Source: Streptomyces griseochromogenes
GTDB lineage: Bacteria > Actinomycetota > Actinomycetes > Streptomycetales > Streptomycetaceae
Length of the DNA stretch: 64,000 nucleotides
Assembly (NCBI RefSeq): GCF_001542625.1
Contig: NZ_CP016279.1
Coordinates: 8,184,001-8,248,000, forward strand
Direction: 5' to 3'
The notes beneath the pieces were generated by a model. That model was given only the letters and a program-made list of their open reading frames with translations, searched no databases and was not told where the DNA came from. Below are positions 38,110 through 49,960 of the stretch, piece after piece. Within the stretch, counting starts at the first letter, position 1. Every line of letters begins with the position of its first letter. Position numbers and translations under genes: made by a program.

Positions 38110-40185
38110 TCAATCTTGGCTGGATGCACTACGGATTTCGCAGGCGTCAGCGTCATCTTCCGAGGTGGACCCGTCTTCGGGCTCCTCCTCGCGCAGCATG
38201 CGCTCGGCCATCGCGCGGTGCAGGTGGGCGGCCGTGGGGTCGCCGAGCCGGTCCAGGGTGTCGGCGAGCCGGAGCCGCAGCGCGGCCTGCAGCCGGACGT
38301 CGTCGGCGCGCCGTGCCCACTCCACCGCCTCCTGGCAGGTGCGCAGCGATTCCTCGGGCCGTCCCGCGTACTCCTGGACCCGGGCCACCTCGCTCAACGC
38401 CCGCGCGTGGGCGGCGACATCATCGTTCTTGCGGTACCCGGCGGCGGCCGCCCGCCAGTTCCTGAGCGCCTCGCCGTAGCGGCCCGCGTAGGTGTGCGCG
38501 GTGGCGATCCGGCCGTACAGCCGGGCGGCCTCCGCGCGCTCGCCCCGCGCCAGCCGCTCACCGAGGGCCCGGCCGAACCAGTCGGCGGCCCGGTCGTAGT
38601 CCCCCAGCTCCTGGTGGGCGCCGCCTACGGATTCCATCGCGCGGCGGGTCGCGTACGGGTCGTTCGCCGCGCGTGCGGCGTCCAGGGCGGCCCGGTAGCG
38701 GGCCAGCGCGGCCTGGGTACGGCCGGTCTGCGCGTCCAGATCGCCCAGGTTCAGCAGGGCCGCGGCCTTCTCCCGGTGCAGCCCGCGCCGCTCGGCGACG
38801 TCCAGGACGAGGCTGTGCACGCCGTACAGGTCAGAGGCGGCCGCCTGGGTGCCGAAGTGCGCCGCCATGGCCCTGACCAGCTGGGACATCAGCCGGCGGG
38901 CGAGGGTGTCCAACTCCCCGTCGGCCACGGCCAGACGGACGGCGGCCAGCAGCGCGGGCCTGCGCACGCGCAGCCACTCGGCGGCCGCGCGCGGGGTGGG
39001 GAAGCGGAGCGCCGGGGGCGTCTCCTGCAGCTTCTCCCGGGCCTGCGGGCTGTCCGTCTCGGTGATCGCCCGGCACGACTGCAGCAGCCGTACGGTCCGC
39101 TCCAGCATGCGGGCGCGGGCCAGCTGCAGCTCGGCCGGGCGCTCCTGGCTCTCGGCCCGGGAGCGCAGCAGCGGGTGCAGACAGCCGGGGACGTCGTACT
39201 CGGGCAGCGGGGAGTCCACGGTGCGCAGCAGGCCGAGGGTGACCAAGTCGTCGAGAGAGGCGCGGGCGGCTTCCACCGAGCAGCCGGCCAGGGCCGAGGC
39301 GGTGTGCGGGTCGATCAGGCCGGCCGGGGCGAGACAGAGCAGTCGCAGTATCCGGGCGGCGGGGCCGGGCAGCTGGTCGTAGACGAGCCGGAAGACACGG
39401 GCGAGGGGGCTGCCGTCGACGCTCTCGGCGCCCGCTTCGGGGTCCGTGTGCATCCGCTTGGCGAGGTCGGACACGGCCGCCTGGGGCCGGGAGCTGAGCC
39501 AGCCGCCGGCCAGGGTGAGCGCGGCCGGGTGGCCCTGGCAGGCCTCGGCCAGGCTCTCGGCGGAGCGCGGGTCGACCGTGATGCGGACGGAGCCCGCGTA
39601 GCGGGCCAGGAATTCCACCGCCGACTTGGTGTCCAGGCCCCCCAGGGTGCAGGGGCGGACGTCGGCGATGCCGGTGAGCGGGCCGTCCGAGACGGCGACC
39701 ACCAGGCAGTCGGGGGCGTCCGGCAGCAGCGCGTCGACCTGCTCGGCCCCTGCCGCGTCGTCCAGCAGGAGCAGCGCGCGCCGCTCGGCGAGGGCCGCGC
39801 GCAGCGCCTCGGTCAGGTCGTCCTCGCCGGCTCCGGCGGGGGCCCGTACCTCCAGCGCGGCGAGCAGCTCGCGGGCGGCGCGTTCGATCGGCACCGGGGT
39901 GCCGTCGGGCTCGCTGAGCCGGGCCCGCAGCACTCCGTCGGGGTAACGCTCGGCGACCCGGCGCACGAGTTCCTCGGCGAGGGCGGTCCGGCCGGAGCCG
40001 GGGCGGCCCGCGATGAGGAGCACGCGCGCGCGGGGGACTTTCCGGCCGGAGAGGGTGTCCAGGCCCGCGCGCTCGATGTCGGCACGCAGCTCTTTCAACT
40101 CCCGTGTACGGCCCAGGAAATGGTCCCGCACGGCCGCAGATGCCGGCAGCCGCGAGGTGCCTGTGTCCACCGCCTGTTCCGTCAC
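38110..40185 (-). CDS. STAND-type NTPase with tetratricopeptide repeats
   Basis: 691 aa. An N-terminal NB-ARC-like module has the P-loop LLIAGRPGSGRTALAEELV, where Arg replaces the usual Lys, then LLLLDDAAGAEQVDALLP (Walker B) and a winged-helix region (LARVFRLVYDQLPGPAARIL). The C-terminal third is TPR (RGLHREKAAALLNLGDLDAQ, GDYDRAADWFGRALGERLAR). Such proteins are signal-sensing ATPase switches. The GTG at 40185 follows GGGAGTGTGGCCC. Target unknown. Confidence 0.8.
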   Translation of the reverse strand: MTEQAVDTGTSRLPASAAVRDHFLGRTRELKELRADIERAGLDTLSGRKVPRARVLLIAGRPGSGRTALAEELVRRVAERYPDGVLRARLSEPDGTPVPIERAARELLAALEVRAPAGAGEDDLTEALRAALAERRALLLLDDAAGAEQVDALLPDAPDCLVVAVSDGPLTGIADVRPCTLGGLDTKSAVEFLARYAGSVRITVDPRSAESLAEACQGHPAALTLAGGWLSSRPQAAVSDLAKRMHTDPEAGAESVDGSPLARVFRLVYDQLPGPAARILRLLCLAPAGLIDPHTASALAGCSVEAARASLDDLVTLGLLRTVDSPLPEYDVPGCLHPLLRSRAESQERPAELQLARARMLERTVRLLQSCRAITETDSPQAREKLQETPPALRFPTPRAAAEWLRVRRPALLAAVRLAVADGELDTLARRLMSQLVRAMAAHFGTQAAASDLYGVHSLVLDVAERRGLHREKAAALLNLGDLDAQTGRTQAALARYRAALDAARAANDPYATRRAMESVGGAHQELGDYDRAADWFGRALGERLARGERAEAARLYGRIATAHTYAGRYGEALRNWRAAAAGYRKNDDVAAHARALSEVARVQEYAGRPEESLRTCQEAVEWARRADDVRLQAALRLRLADTLDRLGDPTAAHLHRAMAERMLREEEPEDGSTSEDDADACEIRSASSQD

Positions 40186-40371
40186 GGGCCACACTCCCGT
40201 CCCACCGCATGCGCAAATCCGCCGGGTCCTTCCGGTACGGGGGTTGCACCTGCTCTTCGGCTCACTCACGAAGAGCCTAGTTCACGCTCTGCGACGTTCC
40301 GTGAAGAGCAGGGCGGGCACGTCCCCCGATCGGATCAGGCGATCGTCACACCATCGCGCGAAAGGGTGAGT

Positions 40372-40998
40372 TCAGGACGCGAACGGACGCGCGGGCCACG
40401 GCGCGTCGGCCGGGCGCAGGGCGTCCAGCCCGTCCGCGCCGCGCGCGGCGACCAGGGAGAGGACGCCCACGACGAGGCAGTTGTTGTGCACGTCACCGGC
40501 GAGCACCCGGCGCACCAGCTCGTCGACCGGCACGCGCGCGTACTCCATGTCGGTCTCCTCGTGCTCCGCCTCGAAGCGCTCCCCCTCCGCCTCGGCCAGA
40601 TCGCGGGCGAGGAAGATCCGCACGGCCTCGTCGCAGCCGCCGGGGGTGGTGTACACGTCGGTCAGCACCCGCCAGTCCTCGGCCTTGACGTGCGCCTCCT
40701 CGTACAGCTCGCGCTGGGCGGCGTGCAGCGGGTTCTCGCCCGGCACGTCGAGCAGGCCGGCCGGGATCTCCCACAGCTTGTGCCGCACCGGGTGGCGGTA
40801 CTGGTTGATGAGCAGGACCCGGTCCTCCTCGTCCAGGGCGAGGACGGCGACCGAGCCCGGGTGCACCTGGTAGTCGCGGCGGACCACCGAGCCGTCGGGC
40901 ATGACCACCTCGTCCGTGCGGACGGAGGTCTTGTTGCCCGTGAAGGGCGTCTCCGTCGAGCGGATCTCCCACTCCTCGGGGGTGTCCTTGATCGTCAT
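40372..40998 (-). CDS. Nudix hydrolase, ADP-ribose pyrophosphatase type
   Basis: 208 aa. QYRHPVRHKLWEIPAGLLDV and the Nudix box ENPLHAAQRELYEEAHV, with EETDMEYARVPVDEL downstream, match ADPRase. The final box Gly is replaced by His (AHV). It should cleave ADP-ribose to AMP and ribose-5-phosphate. The ATG at 40998 follows GGAGGAGCAGGGC. It starts 83 bp downstream of pyrG. Confidence 0.9.
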   Translation of the reverse strand: MTIKDTPEEWEIRSTETPFTGNKTSVRTDEVVMPDGSVVRRDYQVHPGSVAVLALDEEDRVLLINQYRHPVRHKLWEIPAGLLDVPGENPLHAAQRELYEEAHVKAEDWRVLTDVYTTPGGCDEAVRIFLARDLAEAEGERFEAEHEETDMEYARVPVDELVRRVLAGDVHNNCLVVGVLSLVAARGADGLDALRPADAPWPARPFAS

Positions 40999-41081
40999 GC
41001 CCTGCTCCTCCACACATGCACAAGCGGCTGGGGTGCGATCGTTCTGAACGCGCGCGCCCCAGCCACCGTACAACTCATGTG

Positions 41082-42731
<1,650 letters not shown>

Positions 42732-43293
42732 GGCCAAGAGGGGGCTCCCGTGGTCGCTGTCTGTGATGCGTTGCGGCCCCCTGCCCGGAGATTTCCGCGC
42801 TTTCACGCTTTTCTCAGGGAGGAGCCGTCGCTGCGGTTCGGGGGTTTGTCGCCCACCGGTCCACGGGCTACCAGCGTAACAGCGCCTCGGGGTGATGGCT
42901 CCCGGCCACGCTCCGCGCTCGTGCCGACACGCAACCCTCGCCGCACCCGTCACATGCGTCGACACAGACGCGCAGCCGACACAAGGGCTTCATCCGTTGC
43001 TCACCCGTTCGGCCCACACGGGTTGCCCGGAGCGGCACGCAGATCATCTACGTGCGTCGTATCCTGCTCGGACACTCGCTGCCGAGCCCGGCCGGAAACG
43101 ACGGCACACCCCCGCCTGCATCACCCGGAACAACGAGAGCGCGGCAGTTCGTTGAGCAAAGACTGTCGTGTTGCCTCAGGGCTCGGCGGGCTGCTTTGCT
43201 TCACCGCTCAACGACGCACAACAACGACCCCTTGACCGCACTAGCGACAGCCCCCTGTGCGGGGGTGACGTGGCCGTTCGACTGGAGTTGCAC
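42732..43293. other. divergent region between pyrG and the GH15 gene
   Basis: 562 bp holding both promoters. No ribosome-preceded gene, terminator or recognisable riboswitch. A GTG at 43270 could lengthen the GH15 protein by eight residues. Confidence 0.4.
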
Positions 43294-45096
43294 GTGGCCG
43301 GGCGCATCGAAGATTACGCACTCATCGGAGACATGCAGACCGCTGCGCTGGTCTGCCGGGACGGCACAGTGGACTGGCTGTGTCTGCCCCGCTTCGACTC
43401 GCATGCCATCTTCGCCGGCCTGCTGGGCACCGAGGAGCACGGCTTCTGGCGGCTCGGCCCGGCGCACGCCGCCGATTCGCAGCCGCCCAGGGCCGCCCGG
43501 CGGACCTACCGGGGCGACTCGCTGATCCTGGAGTCGGAGTGGGACACCCCGCGCGGCACCGTGCGGGTGACCGATTTCATGCCCCCGCGTGACGGCGCCC
43601 CGCAGCTCATCCGGATCGTGGAGGGCGTCACCGGCCGGGTGCCGATGCGCTCGGCCCTGCGGATGCGGTTCTCCTACGGCCGGGTGGTGCCCTGGGTGCA
43701 CAAGCACGAGGGCCGGACGGTGGCGGTGGCGGGGCCGGATTCCGTGTGGTTCGACACGGAGGCCGAGACCTACGGCAAGTCACTGACGACCTACGCCGAC
43801 TTCACGGTCGCCCCCGGCGACCGGATCGCGTTCACGATCTCGTGGCAGCCCTCGCACAAGGAGCCGCCGCCGCTGCCGGAGCCGGAGCAGTCGCTGGAGG
43901 CGACGGAGGAGTTCTGGCGCGACTGGGTGGAGCACTGTACGTACCACGGTCCGTACCGCGAAGCGGTGATCCGCTCGCTGATCACCCTGAAGGCGCTGAC
44001 GTACGCGCCGACCGGCGGCATCGTCGCCGCTCCCACCACCTCCCTGCCCGAGGACATCGGGGGCGTGCGCAACTGGGACTACCGCTACACCTGGCTGCGG
44101 GACGCGGCGATCACCCTGTCCTCGCTGCTGCGCACCGGCTACCGCGAGGAGGCCCGCGCCTGGCGCGAGTGGCTGCTGCGCGCGGTCGCCGGCGACCCGG
44201 AGAACCTGCAGATCATGTACGGCATCGCCGGTGAGCGCGAGCTGGGCGAGGCCGAGCTGGACTGGCTGCCGGGCTACGAGGCCTCCGCCCCGGTCCGGGT
44301 CGGCAACGGCGCCGCGCACCAGCTCCAGCTGGATGTGTACGGCGAGGTCACCGAGGCTCTGCACCTGGCGCACATGACGGGCCTGGCCCGCAACGACTAC
44401 GCCTCCCTGCTCCAGCTGAAGCTGATCCGCTACCTGGAGGACCACTGGCAGGAGCCGGACGAGGGCATCTGGGAGGTGCGCGGCCCGCGCCGGCACTTCG
44501 TGCACTCGAAGGTGATGGCCTGGGTCGCGGTGGACCGCACCATCAAGCTGATCGAGTCCGGGGACGCGGACGGCCCGCTGGAGCGCTGGAAGGAGCTGCG
44601 CGACGACATTCACCGGGACGTCTGCGAGAAGGGCTACGACCAGGAGCGCAACACGTTCACCCAGTCCTACGGCTCCAGGGAGCTGGACGCCTCGCTGCTG
44701 CTGATTCCGCAGATGGGCTTCCTGCCGCCGGACGACAAGCGGGTGATCGGCACCATCGAGGCGATCCAGCGCGAGCTGTCCACCACGGACGGGTTCATCC
44801 TGCGCTACCCGACGGAGGGCGAGGACGAGGGCGTCGACGGCCTGCCGGGCGACGAGGGCGCCTTCCTGGCCTGCTCGTTCTGGATGGCGGACGACCTGGC
44901 GATGATCGGCCGGGTGGACGAGGCCCGCAAGCTGTTCGAGAAGCTCCTCGGGCTGCGCAACGACCTCGGCCTGCTCGCCGAGGAGTGGGACCCGCGCCTG
45001 CAGCGCCAGGTCGGCAACTTCCCGCAGGCCTTCAGCCACGTCCCGCTGATCGACACCGCACTGCGGCTGACGGCTTCGGGGGCGTACGGCGGCTGA
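43294..45096 (+). CDS. glycoside hydrolase family 15 (glucoamylase/trehalase-like)
   Basis: 600 aa. N-terminal beta-sandwich (RIEDYALIGDMQTAALVCRD, TVDWLCLPRFDSHAIFAGLL) and an (alpha/alpha)6 barrel with PEDIGGVRNWDYRYTWLRDA and EPDEGIWEVRGPRRHFVHSK, the catalytic Glu region. No signal peptide, so it acts on cytoplasmic glucans or trehalose. The GTG at 43294 follows CTGGAGTTGCAC. Confidence 0.9.
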   Translation: MAGRIEDYALIGDMQTAALVCRDGTVDWLCLPRFDSHAIFAGLLGTEEHGFWRLGPAHAADSQPPRAARRTYRGDSLILESEWDTPRGTVRVTDFMPPRDGAPQLIRIVEGVTGRVPMRSALRMRFSYGRVVPWVHKHEGRTVAVAGPDSVWFDTEAETYGKSLTTYADFTVAPGDRIAFTISWQPSHKEPPPLPEPEQSLEATEEFWRDWVEHCTYHGPYREAVIRSLITLKALTYAPTGGIVAAPTTSLPEDIGGVRNWDYRYTWLRDAAITLSSLLRTGYREEARAWREWLLRAVAGDPENLQIMYGIAGERELGEAELDWLPGYEASAPVRVGNGAAHQLQLDVYGEVTEALHLAHMTGLARNDYASLLQLKLIRYLEDHWQEPDEGIWEVRGPRRHFVHSKVMAWVAVDRTIKLIESGDADGPLERWKELRDDIHRDVCEKGYDQERNTFTQSYGSRELDASLLLIPQMGFLPPDDKRVIGTIEAIQRELSTTDGFILRYPTEGEDEGVDGLPGDEGAFLACSFWMADDLAMIGRVDEARKLFEKLLGLRNDLGLLAEEWDPRLQRQVGNFPQAFSHVPLIDTALRLTASGAYGG

Positions 45097-45238
45097 GGCG
45101 CGTGCGGAGTGGCTCCGCTCACGTGAGTTCCACGACCAGCGGCGGACCGGCACGGCCAAGGGCGGGCGCGGAGAGGAACCCGCGGCTCGGGCCTAGGCTG
45201 GAGGCGCACGGGGGTGTCCCTTCCGGAAGGGGACCGCC

Positions 45239-46570
45239 ATGGTCCGTTCCAAGGCGGGCACGGCTCTCGCGGCACTGCGCGAGGACCTGTCCGGCCAGGC
45301 GTTCACCCCCGGGGATCCGGGCTACGACCAGGCCCGCACCGCCTTCACCAAGCTGCCCGACCGGCGGCCTGCCGTCATCGCGCGGTGCGCGGACGAGGCC
45401 GATGTGATGCGGGCCGTGCGCTTCGGGAGGGAACTGGACCTGCGGATCGCGGTGCGCGGCGGCGGCCACGGTCTGGCCGGTGCCCTGGTCGACGGGGCAC
45501 TCGTGGTGGACCTGCGCCGGATGCGGCGGGTGACCGTCGACCCGGTGGCCGCGACCGTACGCGCCGAGGGCGGTGCCACGGTCGGCGATGTGGGCCGGGC
45601 CACGCGGCGCTGGGGCCGCACCGCGGGCGGGACGCGCAGTCCTGCCATCGGTGTGGGCGGCTTCGTACTGGGCGGGGGCATCGGCCTCCTCGACCGGAGC
45701 ATCGGCCTCGCCGTCGACAACCTGCTGGGCGTGGAACTCGTGACCGCCGGTTCCGAGCGGGTACGGGCCGGGGCCCAGAAGCACGCCGAGCTGTTCTGGG
45801 CACTGCACGGCGGCGGCGGCAACTTCGGCGTCGCCACGGCCCTCACCCTGAGGCTGCGCCTGCTGCCGCGTGTCTGCCCGGCGCTGCTGCTGTGCCGGCC
45901 CCGGTCCGGCCCCGCCGTGATCCGGGCCTTCCGCGAGGTCGTCCGCACCGGCCCCGACCGGGTGAGCGGCGCCGTCACCCAGGTGACCGCGGGCCTGCCG
46001 ATGTACGCCGTCCTGCTCACCTACGCCGGGGACGAGGCGGATCTGCGCAGGCTGGCCGCGCCGCTGCTGGCGCTGCCGCACGAGGCCGAGGTGTGGGGTG
46101 CCGAGGCGTACCGTCTGCTGGATTCGCCGTCCGGCATGCGTGCCCACTGGTCGGCGGAGTGCCTGACCGGTCTGCCGGACGAGCTGGTGGACGTCTTCTG
46201 CGCCCGCACCGAGGCCCGACCGGTGCCGGCCTGGTCGCGGCATCTGCTCTTCCCGCTCGGCGGTGCGGTCGCCGCCGGGCCCGCCGGGTATCCGGTGCCG
46301 TACCGGGACGCGGCCTGGGTGGTGCATCCCTTCGCCTGCTGGCCGGACCCGGCCGACGACGAGCGGGCCGTCGCCTGGGTGCGGGACGCCTGTGCCGACG
46401 TCCGGCCCTGGAGCACGGGCGCCGTCTGTCTCGGTCTCGTCGGCGACGAAGGCCCCGAGCGCGTCCGCGCGGGTCTGGGCGCCGGGAACCTGCTGCGGCT
46501 GGAGAAGGTGAAGCGGGCCTACGACCCCGACAACGTGTTCCGCTTCAACCACAACATCCGGCCCGTGTAG
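45239..46570 (+). CDS. FAD-linked oxidase, berberine-bridge-enzyme type
   Basis: 443 aa. The PCMH FAD domain has LRIAVRGGGHGLAGALVDGA (the His is the usual covalent FAD anchor) and GGTRSPAIGVGGFVLGGGIG, and the C-terminal BBE signature is VKRAYDPDNVFRFNHNIRPV. No signal peptide. It oxidises an unknown substrate. GGAAGGGGACCGCC precedes the ATG. Confidence 0.88.
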   Translation: MVRSKAGTALAALREDLSGQAFTPGDPGYDQARTAFTKLPDRRPAVIARCADEADVMRAVRFGRELDLRIAVRGGGHGLAGALVDGALVVDLRRMRRVTVDPVAATVRAEGGATVGDVGRATRRWGRTAGGTRSPAIGVGGFVLGGGIGLLDRSIGLAVDNLLGVELVTAGSERVRAGAQKHAELFWALHGGGGNFGVATALTLRLRLLPRVCPALLLCRPRSGPAVIRAFREVVRTGPDRVSGAVTQVTAGLPMYAVLLTYAGDEADLRRLAAPLLALPHEAEVWGAEAYRLLDSPSGMRAHWSAECLTGLPDELVDVFCARTEARPVPAWSRHLLFPLGGAVAAGPAGYPVPYRDAAWVVHPFACWPDPADDERAVAWVRDACADVRPWSTGAVCLGLVGDEGPERVRAGLGAGNLLRLEKVKRAYDPDNVFRFNHNIRPV

Positions 46571-46620
46571 CCCGTAGCGCAGGCTGTCGTCCGGGCGTTC
46601 GCGCAGGTAGCGTCCGCTGC

Positions 46621-48264
46621 ATGGACAGCGGTACGGAGAGCAGATTCGCCACCCAGAGCGCGGGGATCACCGTTCAGCGGGCACTGGAGCTGCCGGGGCT
46701 GCGCAGCGGACTCCCGGAGATCGTGGCGGGCGCCGACCGGCTGGGGCGCACGGTGCGCTGGGTGCACGCGGGCGAGGTGCCGAACATCGCCTCGCTGCTC
46801 AAGGGCGGCGAGCTGCTGCTCACCACCGGCTACGGCCTCGGCACCCGCCCGGCCGAGCAGCGGGCGTTCGTGCGCACGCTCGCCGAACGCGGCATCGCGG
46901 CCCTGGTGGTGGAGCTGGGCCCGCGCTTCACCCGGCTGCCCGCCGCCCTGGTGGACACGGCCCGCAGCGCGGGACTGCCGCTGGTCCAACTGCACCGCGA
47001 GGTGCCGTTCGTGACGGTCACCGAGGAGATCCACACCGAGATCGTCAACGGGCACTACGCGCTGCTCCAGCGGGCCGAGGAGGTGCACCGGCGGTGTACC
47101 GAGGCGCTGCTCGGCGGTGGCGGGGTGCCCCAGGTGCTGGGCATCCTGGCCGACTTCGGCGCGAATCCGGTGTTCCTGGAGACGGCGGACGGCCGGCTGC
47201 TGTACGCCGCCGGCTCCGGCCCCGAGGGCGCGGATCCGCTGCAGGTGTGGGAGGGGCTGCGCGGTCCGCACAAGGACGCCCCGCCACCGGCCGGTTCGGT
47301 GCTCGTGGACGTGCCCGGCGGCGGCCCGGGGGCGGGGGCGGTACGGGCCCGGCTGGTGCAGCTGCCGGTGTGTGCGCCGCTGGCTCCGGTGCACCGGATC
47401 GCCGCCGAGCGGGCCGCGGGCATCCTGGCCGTGGTGCTGATGCAGGCCAGGCAGGAGGAGGAGCTGGCGGCGCGCGGGCGCGGCGACTTCCTCACCGACC
47501 TGGCCGAGGGCCGGATCGCGGCGGAGGACGCGCCGGCCCAGGCCCGGGTACTCGGTTTCAAGCCCGGCGACAGCCCGCTGCTGCCCGTGGTGATGCGTGT
47601 CGGGGACTCGCTGTCCCCCGGCGGCAGCTGGGCGGTGCTGGCGCGCGCGGTCGCCGAGGAGCTGGCCTCGGTGGGGGTGCCGGTGCTGCTGGGCGTCAGG
47701 CCGGTCGAGGGCCGGGTCCCGGTGCTGCTCGGGCTGCGCTCGGAGTCGGAGCGCTCGGCGGTCGCGGACCGGGTGTCGGCGGCGCTGCGGGCGGGCGTCG
47801 AGCGGGCCGGGATGCGGCGGCCGGGCGCCCCGCCGCCGGTCGTGGTGGTGGGGGTGGCCGGCGGCTGGGCGGCCGCGTCGGCCGGGCTCAGGCACGCGGC
47901 GGAGACGGCGACGGCGGCCCAGGGCCTGACCGACCGCCCCTGGTACGACGCCCGCCGCCTGGACATCGACCTGCTGCTGTGGCGGCTGCGCGACCACCCG
48001 GACCTGGCGGCCTTCGTGGACCGCGCGATCGGCCCGCTGCGCGACCACGACCACCGCTCCAAGCCGCCGCTGCTGCCCACTTTGGAGACCTATCTGGCGC
48101 ACGCGGGCCGCAAGGCGGAGACCGCCCGCGAACTGCACCTGAACCGGCAGACCCTGTACAACCGGCTGGCCCGCATCGGGGAGTTGCTCGGCACCGACCT
48201 CGACGACCCGCAGACGGTACTCGCGTTGAGCCTCGCCCTGCGGGCCCGCCGGCACGCGCCCTAG
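46621..48264 (+). CDS. PucR-family transcriptional regulator
   Basis: 547 aa. N-terminal PucR domain (GITVQRALELPGLRSGLPEI, EVPNIASLLKGGELLLTTGY) and C-terminal HTH (TLETYLAHAGRKAETARELH, LNRQTLYNRLARIGELLGTD). Family members control purine or GABA catabolism. TAGCGT at 46608-46613 is seven bases before the ATG, so it is leaderless. The preceding oxidase gene, 50 bp away, may be its target. It overlaps the convergent GT4 gene by four bases. Confidence 0.9.
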   Translation: MDSGTESRFATQSAGITVQRALELPGLRSGLPEIVAGADRLGRTVRWVHAGEVPNIASLLKGGELLLTTGYGLGTRPAEQRAFVRTLAERGIAALVVELGPRFTRLPAALVDTARSAGLPLVQLHREVPFVTVTEEIHTEIVNGHYALLQRAEEVHRRCTEALLGGGGVPQVLGILADFGANPVFLETADGRLLYAAGSGPEGADPLQVWEGLRGPHKDAPPPAGSVLVDVPGGGPGAGAVRARLVQLPVCAPLAPVHRIAAERAAGILAVVLMQARQEEELAARGRGDFLTDLAEGRIAAEDAPAQARVLGFKPGDSPLLPVVMRVGDSLSPGGSWAVLARAVAEELASVGVPVLLGVRPVEGRVPVLLGLRSESERSAVADRVSAALRAGVERAGMRRPGAPPPVVVVGVAGGWAAASAGLRHAAETATAAQGLTDRPWYDARRLDIDLLLWRLRDHPDLAAFVDRAIGPLRDHDHRSKPPLLPTLETYLAHAGRKAETARELHLNRQTLYNRLARIGELLGTDLDDPQTVLALSLALRARRHAP

Positions 48265-49433
48265 ACCATGGGCCTCGGCTGGGTCAACTCGTCGTAGACG
48301 CTGAGGACTTGGGCGACGGTCTCGTCCTCGGTCGGCCAGGTCGCGGCCTGCCGCAGGCCCCGCTCGCGCAGCAGCTCGCGCCGCTCCGGATCCGCGAGCA
48401 GCCGTACGACGGTGTCCGCGAGGGTCTCCGCGTCGCCGTACGGGACGAGTTCGGCCCCGTCGCCCACCAGGTCCGGGATGCCGCCGACGGCAGTCGCGAC
48501 GAGCGGTACGCGCGCGTACAGGGCTTCCTGGGCGAGGACGGAACGCGACTCCCAACTGCTGGTCAGCAGCGCCAGATCGGCGGCCGCGAGCAGTTCGGGC
48601 ACGTCCTCGCGCCGCCCGATGAGCCGCACCGGCAGCTCCTCGTCCTCGATCCGCCGCTGGAGCTCCGGCCGCAGCGGCCCCTCCCCGGCGACGGCGACCA
48701 GCGGTACGGGGTCGAGGTCCCGCCAGGCCCGGGCCGCGTCCAGCAGGACGTCGTAGCCGCGCTGCCGGTCGAGGGATCCGACGGCCATGAGCAACGGACG
48801 GCCGGTGGCGCCGAGTTCGGCACGGAGCTTGGGCGGACGCGGGTCCGGGTCGTCGTGGGACGGGGATCCGCCCGCTGGAACGGAACCGGGAACGGGCAGC
48901 GGACGGCGCCTGCCGGGCAGGGTCACGGCCGCGAGCCGGGCGTCCCGTGCCCCCGTGCCGCGCGCCCGGTCGACCAGGTCGGAGGTGGTGCCGAGGACCA
49001 CCGCGGCCGTGCGCGCCACGCGCCGCTCCAGCAGCCGCAACAGATGTGCCCGCGCGCCCTCGGCCCGCGCCCGGTCGTGCCAGGTGACCACCAGCGGGGT
49101 GCGGCGCCCGCTGAGCGCGAGCACGGCACGGAAGGAGGCGTGCAGCCCGTGGGCGTGGACCAGATCGGCGTCCGCGCAGGCCGCCCGGAGTGCGGCGACG
49201 GAGGCCGGGTCGCTGCTGCGCGGGACGTGCACGTGCTCGGCGCCGACCCCGGTGAAGTCGTAGGCGCGGTCGGCCTCCACGGGGGCGCACACGGTGACCC
49301 GCACGCCCCGGGCGACTAGCCCCTCGGCCAGGGAGCGCACGTGCGCGCTGCTGCCGGCGTTGCCCCCGCCCAGCACCTGCACGGTGCGCAGCGGCGACTG
49401 GCCGTGCGGTGCGTTGCTGCTCAAGGGGCTCAC
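48261..49433 (-). CDS. GT4-family glycosyltransferase
   Basis: 390 aa, GT-B fold. The N-terminal acceptor domain VQVLGGGNAGSSAHVRSLAE and VTWHDRARAEG is followed by a donor domain with LMAVGSLDRQRGYDVLLDAA and LTSSWESRSVLAQEALYARV. These signatures (EALYAxVPLVAT) fit GDP/UDP-sugar transferases. The GTG start is about twelve bases after AGGAGC. Product unknown; probably envelope glycan. Confidence 0.87.
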   Translation of the reverse strand: MSPLSSNAPHGQSPLRTVQVLGGGNAGSSAHVRSLAEGLVARGVRVTVCAPVEADRAYDFTGVGAEHVHVPRSSDPASVAALRAACADADLVHAHGLHASFRAVLALSGRRTPLVVTWHDRARAEGARAHLLRLLERRVARTAAVVLGTTSDLVDRARGTGARDARLAAVTLPGRRRPLPVPGSVPAGGSPSHDDPDPRPPKLRAELGATGRPLLMAVGSLDRQRGYDVLLDAARAWRDLDPVPLVAVAGEGPLRPELQRRIEDEELPVRLIGRREDVPELLAAADLALLTSSWESRSVLAQEALYARVPLVATAVGGIPDLVGDGAELVPYGDAETLADTVVRLLADPERRELLRERGLRQAATWPTEDETVAQVLSVYDELTQPRPMV

Positions 49434-49960
49434 GGGGGCCGGGGCTCCTGATTCGGCGCGGGGCGGTCACAAAGAAACGTACAGAAAGCAGTGGGCGGAG
49501 AGGGGCGGAAGGATGTACCGCGCGCCTCCCGCGCGGACTGCGCTCGACCCGCCGTCCGCCTCGCGTTCTCTGCCAAGCATGCCAGGACACACGGCCGTTC
49601 CGGGAAATCCGGGGAGGCGCACAGCGCGGCGGGCCGGAGCAGTGCGCCGGAGCACGTCACCCACACGGGTGAGAAAGACCCCGCCTCAACGGCACGGTCT
49701 CCACGCCCGAACCGCGAGGTCAGAGGCTCACAGCACCCTCACCGGGCCATCCACCCGGCCCTCCGCGCATCGCGACAGCCGCCACCACCGTAGCGCGCGC
49801 CCGCGGATCACCGGTCATCGACAAGGGCAGCTTCCTTCCTCGCACAAGCGTTCATCACATCACCCCATGGACGTCGCCCGGCCCTCGGAGCACACACGGC
49901 TGTCAGTGCCCCCTGTCACGATGCGCATACCGAAAGCGACGTCGCTCAATTGGGGGGCAC
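49434..49960. other. intergenic region, GT4 and HNH promoters
   Basis: 527 bp between divergent genes. No gene, terminator or repeat was recognised. It flanks the accessory HNH gene on its upstream side. Confidence 0.4.

Noticed and set aside
38106..38128. Inverted repeat TGCATC-N11-GATGCA at the end of the STAND gene, upstream of ald
   Set aside because: Short arms and a long spacer, overlapping coding sequence; too weak to call as an Lrp/AldR site or a terminator.
45102..45119. Possible terminator after the GH15 gene
   Set aside because: Only a six-base-pair stem (GCGGAG/CTCCGC) with a 3-nt loop; not distinguishable from chance in this GC content.
46519..49590. A very long minus-strand open frame across the PucR and GT4 genes
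   Set aside because: Low-complexity Arg/Ala/Gly-rich translation with no domain; the plus-strand PucR gene and the separate minus-frame GT4 gene account for the DNA.
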